Assembly (NCBI GenBank): GCA_030430455.1
Contig: JAUIJB010000038.1
Span: forward strand, 1-36,514
DNA: 36,514 nt
Direction of reading: 5' to 3'
Source of the DNA: Verrucomicrobiia bacterium
GTDB lineage: Bacteria; Verrucomicrobiota; Verrucomicrobiia; Verrucomicrobiales; Akkermansiaceae
Part shown: positions 29,898 to 36,514 of the stretch, in pieces
Layout of the letters: every line of letters begins with the position of its first letter
How positions within the stretch are numbered: the first letter of the stretch is position 1
Program-made: the position numbers and the translations under genes
Notes under the pieces: model-generated
Told to the model about the DNA's origin: nothing
The model's database searches: none
The model's input: only the letters and a program-made list of their open reading frames with translations

Positions 29898-30214
29898 TCC
29901 CTTCCGTGGAACCTCACAGGGTCGGATTGATTCTCAGAACTCGCATGAGAGGGACCGATCGCCTCCCTTGCCCGTTCGCCATCGCTTCTCCTTCACCGGC
30001 GTCACCCGCAATCGGACCGCATTGGCCGGGAAATCCGCCGCTTCCACTGGATCCGCCGGATTTCCCTGCGTAATTTCCCGCTGGCGGTCCCCGGTGGCCG
30101 CCGGCACCGGGATGCGCAGGCTATCGCAATCCCCGCGCAGACGCGGCGGCCCCGGGATGCTTCCCTCTCCCCGGTGTCGACCCGTGCAAACCGCCGGCTC
30201 CACCAGGCACTCCA

Positions 30215-31693
30215 ATGAAGAAACTGAACCGCCGCACCGTTCCCGCCCTTCCCGAATACCCCGAGCGCGTGATCCAGTTCGGCGAGGGCAATTTCCTCCG
30301 CGCCTTCGTCGACTGGATGATCCAGCGGATGAACGACACGCTCGACTTCCGCAGCTCCGTCGCCGTCGTCCAGCCGATCCCGCAGGGCCTCGGCGAGCTC
30401 ATCAACGAGCAGGACGGCCTCTACCACCTCGTCCTCGAGGGCATCAAGGACGGTGAGCCGGTGCGCGAGACCGAGCTGATCTCCTGCCTGACCCGCTGCA
30501 TCAACCCCTACGAGGACCACGCCGCCTACCGCCAGCTGATCGAGAGCCCCGAGGTCCGCTTCGTCGTCTCCAACACCACCGAGGCGGGCATCCAGTGGGT
30601 CGAGGGTGAGACCGCCGACATGCGCCCGCAGGCCTCGTTCCCGGGCAAGATGACCGCGCTGCTCCACCACCGCTTCCGCACCTTCGGCGGCGCCCCCGAC
30701 AAGGGCCTGATCATCCTCTGCTGCGAGCTCATCGAGGACAACGGCGACCGCCTGCGCGAGCTGGTCTTCCGCCACGCCCGCGAGTGGGGCCTCGAGCCCG
30801 CCTTCCTCGACTGGATGGAATACCACTGCGCGTTCTGCTCGACCCTGGTCGACCGCATCGTGCCGGGCTTTCCGCGCGACCGCATCGACGCGATCCGCGA
30901 CGAGGTCGGCTTCGACGACCAACTGCTGGTCGTCGGCGAGCGCTACCACAACTGGGCGATCAAGGCGCCCGACTGGGCCGCCCGCGAGTTCCCCGCCGAC
31001 CGCGCCGGGCTCAATGTCCGCTTCGTCGACGAGGCCGAGCAGCGCGAGATCCGCAACCAGAAGGTGCGCGTCCTCAACGGCCTGCACAGCGCGACCATGC
31101 CGGTCGCCTTCCTGGCCGGCTTCGAAACGGTGCGCGAGGCGATGGAGGACCCCGCGATCGCCCGCTTCGTCGACGGCATGCTCGAGCGGGAGATCCTGCC
31201 GACCCTCGAGGGCGACCCGGGCGAGCTCGCCGACTTCGCCGCCCGGATCGTCGAGCGCTTCCACAATCCCTTCATCCGCCACGAGTGGCTGGCCATCTCG
31301 CTCAACTCGATGAGCAAGTGGGAGACCCGGGTGCTGCCGACCCTGCTCGACTCGCTCGGGCAGACCGGCAGGTTGCCACGGCGGCTGGTGATGTCGCTGG
31401 CGGCGATGATGGCCTTCTACCGCGGCCGGCGCGGCGACCTGAACCACCCCTGCAAGGACAACGCCGACATCCTCGAGCTCTACGCCCAGGCATGGGCCTG
31501 GCACGACGGCTCCCGCGAAAGCCTCGGCGGGCTGGTTCGCACGGTGCTGGCCTACGAGAAAAACTGGAAGCGCGACCTCAACGAGGTCCCCGGCCTCGCC
31601 GAGGCGGTCGCCGCCGACCTCGCCCTCATCCTTGACGAGGGCATGGAAAGCGCGTTGGCCTCCCTGGAAGAGGCCGAGGGCGCTCCCGCCTGA
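30215..31693 (+). CDS. uxaB: tagaturonate reductase (altronate oxidoreductase)
   Basis: A 492-residue member of the mannitol dehydrogenase family. It has [18 protein letters not shown] (NAD site), the family block with [11 protein letters not shown] and [12 protein letters not shown], and [19 protein letters not shown] and [10 protein letters not shown] further on. UxaB interconverts tagaturonate and altronate with NADH in galacturonate breakdown. The next gene, 25 bp later, is an altronate dehydratase-like protein, which is the following step, so the two are an operon. No regulator or UxaC isomerase is in the window. Confidence 0.93.
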   Translation: MKKLNRRTVPALPEYPERVIQFGEGNFLRAFVDWMIQRMNDTLDFRSSVAVVQPIPQGLGELINEQDGLYHLVLEGIKDGEPVRETELISCLTRCINPYEDHAAYRQLIESPEVRFVVSNTTEAGIQWVEGETADMRPQASFPGKMTALLHHRFRTFGGAPDKGLIILCCELIEDNGDRLRELVFRHAREWGLEPAFLDWMEYHCAFCSTLVDRIVPGFPRDRIDAIRDEVGFDDQLLVVGERYHNWAIKAPDWAAREFPADRAGLNVRFVDEAEQREIRNQKVRVLNGLHSATMPVAFLAGFETVREAMEDPAIARFVDGMLEREILPTLEGDPGELADFAARIVERFHNPFIRHEWLAISLNSMSKWETRVLPTLLDSLGQTGRLPRRLVMSLAAMMAFYRGRRGDLNHPCKDNADILELYAQAWAWHDGSRESLGGLVRTVLAYEKNWKRDLNEVPGLAEAVAADLALILDEGMESALASLEEAEGAPA

Positions 31694-31718
31694 ACGGCGC
31701 TTCCCGGACGCCACCGCC

Positions 31719-34451
31719 ATGCCAGCCAACGCCGTCCCTCTCGAGGAGCTCGCCCGCATTCCCGCGCCCGGGGACAACGCGGCGATCGCCCTGCGCGACC
31801 TCGCCCGGGGCACCCGCATCCGCCACGCCGGGCGCGACTTCGGGCTGCAGCACGACGTGCTCACCGGCCACCGCTTCGCCGCGGTGCCGATCCCGGACGG
31901 CACGCCCGTCACCTCCTGGAACTACCCCTTCGGCCGCGCCGCGCGCGACATTGCGCCCGGCGAGTACCTCTGCAACCACCATGTCTGGTTCCGGCTCTCG
32001 CTGCAGGAGGACGAGCCCTACCGCTCGTTGCGCCTGCCCGCCGGGCCGAACTTCACCGATGACATCGAGGCCTACGCCTTCGATCCCGCGAGGTGGCGAA
32101 GACCGGAGCCACCGAAGGTCGAGCGCAGCGGCGCCAGCTTCATGGGCTACGACCGCGGACCGCGCGGCACCGGAACGCGCAACCACCTCGTCATCCTCGG
32201 CACCAGCTCGACCACCCAGCCGCTGATCGAGGCGCTCGAGGAGCGCTTCCAGGGACAGGTCGCCGGACTGGAGTCGGTCGATGCCGTCGTCGGCCTGCGC
32301 CACACCGAGGGTGGCGAGACCTCCGCCGACGAGCGCGAGCGGACGCTGCGGACGCTGGCCGGCCTGCTCGCCAACCCGAACGTCGGCGCCTTCCTGGTCA
32401 TCGACAGCGGGCGCGACGACGAGCTCGGCCACGCCGAGCTGCTCGACTGGATGGCGGCCCACGGCCTCGCCGCCGACCCGTCGCGGGCGCGCTGGATGTC
32501 GGCCGGCGGGTCCTTCGCCAGCGACCTCGCCGCCGCCGGCCGCGAGATCCGCGTCCTGCTCGATGCCATGGCCGCCGACCGGCGCAGCCCGCGGCCGCTG
32601 GCCGAGCTGCGCATCGGACTCCAGTGCGGCGCCTCCGACGCCTTCTCCGGGATCTGCGGCAACGTCCTCTCGGGATCGCTCGCCCGCGAGGTCATCCGCC
32701 ACGGCGGCAGCGCCAACCTCACCGAGACCCCCGAGCTGTCCGGCGCCGAGGACTACCTGCTGTCGTCCATCGCCGACCCGGCGATCGCGCCCCGCTTCCT
32801 CGCCATGCTCGAGCGCTTCAAGGAGCAGCTCGGCTGGCACGGCGGCAAGGTCGACAAGAACCCGTCGGAGGGCAACCTGCTGGGTGGGCTCTACAACATC
32901 ACCCTCAAGTCGCTCGGGGCCGCGGTGAAGCGTCCGCCGGACGTGCCGATCCGGCACGTCCTCGAGCACGCCGAGCGGATGACCGCGCCGGGCTACCACT
33001 TCATGGACGGCATGGGCGGCGACATCGCCAGCTACACCGGCCAGGCTGCGGCGGGCTGCAACCTGCTGCTTTTCGTCACCGGGCGCGGCTCGCCGACGAA
33101 CTCGTCGATCGTCCCCACGATCAAGATCGTCAACACCACGCGGCGCTACGAGATGATGGCCGGCGACATCGACATCAATGCCGGGCGCTACCTCGAGGGC
33201 ACCAGCATGGAGGAGCTCACGCGGAGCTCGCTCGCCCGGCTGGTGGCGATCGCCTCGGGAACCCGCACCAAGGGCGAGCGCCGCAGCCAGAACATCGACC
33301 TGACCTGGCGGCGGCGCTACTTCGCCACGGCGCCGCGCGCGGAGACGCCGCCGGAGCCGTCCCGGCTGGCCGGGGAACCGCTGGCCTGGCGCGGCGCGGG
33401 CGCCGGCGACCGGATCGAGCTCCCCTTCGCCGGCCGGCTGCGGCGGGGCCGGGTGGCACCGGACGACTCGGTCGGGCTGCTGCTGCCCACCGTCGGCTGC
33501 TCGGTGGCCACCGCCCGGCTGGCCGCCCGGCGGCTCAACGAGGGCGAGCTGGTGCGCTCCGGGCGGGTGTCCCGCTTCGTCACCCTGTCGAACACCGAGG
33601 GCTGCGGCGTGACCACGGGCGCCGAGGTGCTGAACTTCCTGCTCGGCTACGCCAACCACCCGCGGGTCGAGGCCTGCCTGTTCCTTTCGCTCGGCTGCGA
33701 GATGGTCTCGCCGGGCTTCCTCCGCGCGCTGATGCGCGGCGAGGACCTCGGCTTCCCGGAAATCTCCGCCGCCCTCGCCGCCTCGCCGCTCGAGGCCTCG
33801 CGGCTCGGCTGGTTGACGATCCAGGAGTCCGGCGGCAGCGACGAGACCGCCGACGCCGCCGTCGGCTGGTTCCGCGAGCACCTCCTCGCCCACCGCCCCG
33901 CCGACCCGGTCACCGGCACCGCCGCCGACCTCCGCGTGGCCTTCATGAGCGATGCCAGCGTGTCATCCGCCGGCGAGCGCGTGCTCGCCGCCTGCATCCG
34001 CAAGGTCGTCGCCTCGGGCGGCACCGTGGTGCTCCCCGCGGGCAGCCGCCTCCTCGAGCGGCTGGCTGAGGCGCGACTGGTGGACGCCGCAGGGCCGACG
34101 CTCGCCTTCGCCCAGCCCGCCGGGCACCCGGGACTTCACGTGATGCAGATGATCTCGGACGCGCCGCTCGAGTCGCTCACCGGGCTTGGCGCCGCCAGCG
34201 ACATCGTCGTCCACCTCTCGAACCTCCGGCCGGTGCCGGGTCACAGCCTGGTGCCGACCCTGAACCTGGCGGAGTCCGACGAGGTCGCCGGCGTCGACCT
34301 GACCCTGGGGCCCGGCGGGGAAACCCGCCGCGCCCTGCAGGTAATGAGACGCATCTGCGAAGTACTGTCCGGCCAGTATCACCCGGTCCAGAACGTGCTG
34401 GGCAACGTCGGCAACCAGATCCCGCGCGGCGCCCGCGCCCACGCGATCTGA
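31719..34451 (+). CDS. uxaA: double-length UxaA-family (altronate dehydratase-like) fusion
   Basis: 910 residues, against about 500 for ordinary UxaA. Residues about 1-95 are the SAF domain; residues about 140-560 are a first UxaA module ([24 protein letters not shown] with Cys303, [28 protein letters not shown]); residues about 585-910 are a second, shorter module (PTVGC with Cys594, NTEGCG with Cys629, SLGCE with Cys660, then SDASVSSAG and [15 protein letters not shown]). Module 1 lacks the N-half cysteines (LGTSS, HTEGGE, IDSGRD), and module 2 lacks those of the C-half. UxaA removes water from altronate to give 2-keto-3-deoxygluconate. Together the two modules might form one complete site; this is inference. 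The start at 31719 follows the uxaB stop. Confidence 0.85.
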   Translation: MPANAVPLEELARIPAPGDNAAIALRDLARGTRIRHAGRDFGLQHDVLTGHRFAAVPIPDGTPVTSWNYPFGRAARDIAPGEYLCNHHVWFRLSLQEDEPYRSLRLPAGPNFTDDIEAYAFDPARWRRPEPPKVERSGASFMGYDRGPRGTGTRNHLVILGTSSTTQPLIEALEERFQGQVAGLESVDAVVGLRHTEGGETSADERERTLRTLAGLLANPNVGAFLVIDSGRDDELGHAELLDWMAAHGLAADPSRARWMSAGGSFASDLAAAGREIRVLLDAMAADRRSPRPLAELRIGLQCGASDAFSGICGNVLSGSLAREVIRHGGSANLTETPELSGAEDYLLSSIADPAIAPRFLAMLERFKEQLGWHGGKVDKNPSEGNLLGGLYNITLKSLGAAVKRPPDVPIRHVLEHAERMTAPGYHFMDGMGGDIASYTGQAAAGCNLLLFVTGRGSPTNSSIVPTIKIVNTTRRYEMMAGDIDINAGRYLEGTSMEELTRSSLARLVAIASGTRTKGERRSQNIDLTWRRRYFATAPRAETPPEPSRLAGEPLAWRGAGAGDRIELPFAGRLRRGRVAPDDSVGLLLPTVGCSVATARLAARRLNEGELVRSGRVSRFVTLSNTEGCGVTTGAEVLNFLLGYANHPRVEACLFLSLGCEMVSPGFLRALMRGEDLGFPEISAALAASPLEASRLGWLTIQESGGSDETADAAVGWFREHLLAHRPADPVTGTAADLRVAFMSDASVSSAGERVLAACIRKVVASGGTVVLPAGSRLLERLAEARLVDAAGPTLAFAQPAGHPGLHVMQMISDAPLESLTGLGAASDIVVHLSNLRPVPGHSLVPTLNLAESDEVAGVDLTLGPGGETRRALQVMRRICEVLSGQYHPVQNVLGNVGNQIPRGARAHAI

Positions 34452-34488
34452 GGCGGGCGGGCATTCGCGGAGCGGACCGCGCGACCCC

Positions 34489-34962
34489 TCAAGCGCGCTC
34501 GGCCCAGCTCGGGTAGGGCTGGCTCACCAGGTTCGCGTTGTAGTAGCGCGGGTCGTCGCTGACCTCCTCGCCGAGCCAGTCCGGCCGATCGAAGGACTCG
34601 TCCTCGCTCTCGAGCTCGATCTCGGCGACCACCAGGCCCTGGTTCTCGCCGAGGAACTCGTCGACCTCCCAGGTGTGGCCGGCGTGGTCGACGCGGTGGC
34701 GCCGCTTCTCGATCAGCGGCCGCTCGCAGAGCTGGTCGAGCATCTCGGCGGCCTCGGCGAGCGGGATCTCGTACTCGAACTCGCGCCGGGTGAGTCCCGT
34801 GACGGGGCCCTTCACGGTGATCACCGCGCGCTCGCCCTCGATGCGCACCCGCACGGTGCGCTCCTTCGCCGTGCTCAGGTAGCCCTGACGGAAAGCGACG
34901 CCCTCGGCGGACTTCCATCCCTTGCCGCTCACCCGGAACTTGCGCTCGATTTCCCTGCCCAT
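34489..34962 (-). CDS. CYTH-domain protein (triphosphate tunnel family)
   Basis: A 157-residue protein with the N-terminal signature GREIERKF (ExExK). Alternating charged strands follow (RQGYLSTAKERTVRVRI, AVITVKGPVTGLTRREFEYEI), then WEVDEF and LVVAEIELESE. These acidic and basic residues line the tunnel that binds triphosphate and metal in inorganic triphosphatases and class IV adenylate cyclases. The start at 34962 gives the canonical MGREIERKF. Convergent with uxaA. Whether it hydrolyses tripolyphosphate or makes a nucleotide signal cannot be told from the sequence. Confidence 0.92.
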   Translation of the reverse strand: MGREIERKFRVSGKGWKSAEGVAFRQGYLSTAKERTVRVRIEGERAVITVKGPVTGLTRREFEYEIPLAEAAEMLDQLCERPLIEKRRHRVDHAGHTWEVDEFLGENQGLVVAEIELESEDESFDRPDWLGEEVSDDPRYYNANLVSQPYPSWAERA

Positions 34963-35061
34963 GCTTTCGCCTGCTTTCCGGTTCGCTGGTTGTCCCCGTA
35001 GTGCACCCCGGCGCCCCGGGACGCTCATGATGGGCGCTTCGCTCCCCTCATGACCGACAAA

Positions 35062-35088
35062 GGACAACGGACAACGGACAACGGACAG
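35062..35088. repeat. short heptamer repeat (GGACAAC x3)
   Basis: Three perfect GGACAAC units and a final GGACAG lie in the gap between two minus-strand genes. This is a different heptamer from the AGTGACC arrays but the same period. Confidence 0.85.
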
Positions 35089-35150
35089 AATGCCCGCCAC
35101 TTCACCCGGCCACGAGGATACCCCGGAATCCCCGCCACTCCAACCCCGAC

Positions 35151-36365
35151 CTACCCATTCAACAACCACGCGATCACCAGCACCTGCGGCGTGGTGATCA
35201 GCGGCAGGGCGAAGGTCGCCTTCCAGGACCTGGTGGTCTCGCGCAGCGCCATGATCTCGGTGTAGTCGGTGGCGGCGCCGGCCATCAGGAAGGTGAAGGC
35301 ATTGCCCGGCGCACCGGCACGGTTGAGCAGGTCCGCGGCGACCGGGCTCGAACCCTCCGAGCAGACCTCGATGACCGTGGTCGCCAACAAGGTCAGCAGC
35401 AGGCCAAGGAGGGTCGGCCCGAAGTACTGCGAGAAGATCTCGGTCGGGACGAAGGCGCGGATCGCCCCGGCCATCGCGATGCCGAAGAAGATCCAGCGCA
35501 GAATCATCTTCGACTCACTGAGACCGTCGCGAACGATGCGACCCAGGTTGCCGTCGCCCGGGCGGATCCCCGCCCAGGCCTCGCCGAGGCCGTCGCGCAG
35601 GCGATAGTCGCTGGCGAGCTCGACCTCGTTTGAATTCGCCGGCAGCCGGCCCGCCTTGACCAGGGCGTCGGCGATGCGCCCGCTGATGATGCCGATGAGC
35701 ATCGACAGCCCGACGAAGGCCAGGGTCCACTTCAGGCCGATCAGGCCGATCAGGATCAGGGTGAGCGAAAGCGAGTTCCACGGGCTCGAGACCAGGAAGG
35801 CGATCGTCTGGCCCAGCGAGGCGCCCTTGCGATAGAGCTGCATGCCGACCATCAGAATCCCGTGGTTGCACAGGTCGAGCAGGGTGCCGGCGAGGGTCGC
35901 GCGGACGATCCCGCCCATGCTGCCACCCTTGCCGAGCAGGCGGGCGACCACCTCCTTGGGCACCTGGCCGAGCACGCCGACCGCGGCGATGCCGATCAGG
36001 ATCCCCCACCAGGCCTTCGACATCAGCTCGTAGCAGCCGTGGGAAAAGGTGTGCCACCATTTCGGCCCGAGCCCGATGAAGTGCCCGGCGATGCCGGCGG
36101 CGACCAGCGCCAGCGAGCCCCACAGCAACCAGTCGACCGAGCCCTTGCTGCCGCAGCAGGAGTCCTCGTCCGGCTCATCGGCGGAGTGGCAGCATGCGGC
36201 CTCCTCTCCCGGGTCATTCGCCCGATCCCCCGCCGGCTCCTTCTTCGGGTCCTTCGCCGCAGCGCTCCCGCCGCAGCAGGACCCGGCGGCCTCCGCGTGT
36301 TCCGGCCGTTTCGGGTCTTCCGGCTGTCCCGACTTGTCGCACCCACCGCCCATGGCGACGAGCAT
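35151..36365 (-). CDS. permease (DUF318/ArsP-like) with Cys-rich N-terminus
   Basis: A 404-residue protein with about eight hydrophobic helices, two blocks of which carry the family pattern (GTLLDLCNHGILMVGMQLYRKGASLGQTIAFLVSSPWNS and ATTVIEVCSEGSSPVAADLLNRAGAPGNAFTFLMAGAATDYTEI). The family includes ArsP, an efflux permease for organoarsenicals, and metal-related permeases. The N-terminal 80 residues are soluble and carry three double-cysteine motifs: SCCGGS, ACCHSA and SCCGSK. These could bind a soft metal or metalloid. The first Met (36365) and a Met four codons later (36353) are both plausible starts. The substrate is inferred from the family. Confidence 0.85.
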   Translation of the reverse strand: MLVAMGGGCDKSGQPEDPKRPEHAEAAGSCCGGSAAAKDPKKEPAGDRANDPGEEAACCHSADEPDEDSCCGSKGSVDWLLWGSLALVAAGIAGHFIGLGPKWWHTFSHGCYELMSKAWWGILIGIAAVGVLGQVPKEVVARLLGKGGSMGGIVRATLAGTLLDLCNHGILMVGMQLYRKGASLGQTIAFLVSSPWNSLSLTLILIGLIGLKWTLAFVGLSMLIGIISGRIADALVKAGRLPANSNEVELASDYRLRDGLGEAWAGIRPGDGNLGRIVRDGLSESKMILRWIFFGIAMAGAIRAFVPTEIFSQYFGPTLLGLLLTLLATTVIEVCSEGSSPVAADLLNRAGAPGNAFTFLMAGAATDYTEIMALRETTRSWKATFALPLITTPQVLVIAWLLNG

Positions 36366-36443
36366 CGGCCCAGCCTCCCAGGATTCAATCCGAATTGCAG
36401 AAGCTCATAGCGAACCACGACGTAGCCCTGCCACAATCCGCCC

Positions 36444-36514
36444 ATGAACCTGCGACTGCTCCTCGCCACCCTGCTGCTCCTGCTGCCGGTTTCGGCCAAT
36501 GAGGCCGACCCGGC
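36444..36514 (+). CDS. 5' end of a secreted protein
   Basis: The frame from ATG 36444 reads MNLRLLLATLLLLLPVSA and then NEADP before the window ends. This is a complete signal peptide with an Ala-x-Ala-like cleavage region. It is divergent from the permease gene, 78 bp away. Nothing of the mature protein is visible beyond about five residues. Confidence 0.55.
   Translation, partial: MNLRLLLATLLLLLPVSANEADP

Larger units (their letters stand above)
29466..30214. other. 749-bp gap, no gene recognised
   Basis: The left edge has the promoter-like site of the repeat protein (29494-29521). The middle holds a long dyad at 29839-29897. Open frames on both strands in the remainder have no start with a recognisable family and look like GC-rich shadows. 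Confidence 0.55.

Noticed and set aside
29848..30456. 202-codon plus-strand frame before uxaB
   Set aside because: It overlaps uxaB in another frame and its translation is Arg/Pro-rich without a domain.
30002..31912. 636-codon minus-strand frame opposite uxaB
   Set aside because: Antisense shadow of a strongly recognisable UxaB; no motif of its own.

Overview
The window looks like chromosomal DNA of a high-GC member of Verrucomicrobiota, probably Verrucomicrobiales. The support is two type IV-pilin-like proteins with short leaders, a CHRD protein with a PEP-CTERM tail, a large secreted repeat protein of the PDGNG / NxxGQVAF type, few clear Shine-Dalgarno sites, and many small palindromic and heptamer repeats. 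This placement is inference from protein style; no rRNA or tRNA gene was seen.

Layout. 1-3204: the tail of an unknown gene, a membrane-anchored hypothetical, a pseudopilin and a two-gene ABC-2 exporter. 3642-5681: a DEDDy 3'-5' exonuclease, a 35-residue membrane microprotein, a DUF2452 protein and a second pseudopilin. 5876-7829: tilS and a secreted esterase. 7834-11130 (minus): a probable operon, leader peptide / terminator / EamA transporter / argD / argF, for the last steps to citrulline. 11163-13870: purN with a 181-bp tandem duplication across its 5' end, an M29 aminopeptidase and a zinc-ribbon-like hypothetical. 14005-14224: a compact unit of promoter, 32-residue microprotein and terminator. 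14257-15794: an Old Yellow Enzyme (nemA-like) divergent from an ArsR-type regulator, with two identical-format operators between them. 15797-20578: a secreted coiled-coil protein, DUF2254, two NAD(P)-dependent oxidoreductases and the CHRD/PEP-CTERM protein. 21042-23755: a cytoplasmic-looking subtilisin-like protease with a Lys/Arg-rich tail, followed by a small protein resembling that protease's own propeptide-like region. 23889-25846: a MetE-core-like protein and an NAD-dependent epimerase (minus operon). 26056-29465: two convergent secreted proteins. 30215-34451: uxaB-uxaA for tagaturonate/altronate metabolism, the uxaA being a double-length tandem fusion. 34489-36514: a CYTH protein, a Cys-rich permease and the start of a secreted protein.

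The strongest observations are the protease with its separately encoded propeptide-like partner; the double UxaA whose two halves have lost opposite sets of conserved cysteines; a leader-peptide/terminator (attenuator-like) unit in front of the EamA-argD-argF genes; a paired operator controlling the OYE/ArsR divergon; microprotein genes whose promoter -10 box lies only 6-9 nt before the start codon; and heptamer repeats that overlap stop codons at several loci. All functional statements come from reading motifs by eye; no database search was run.
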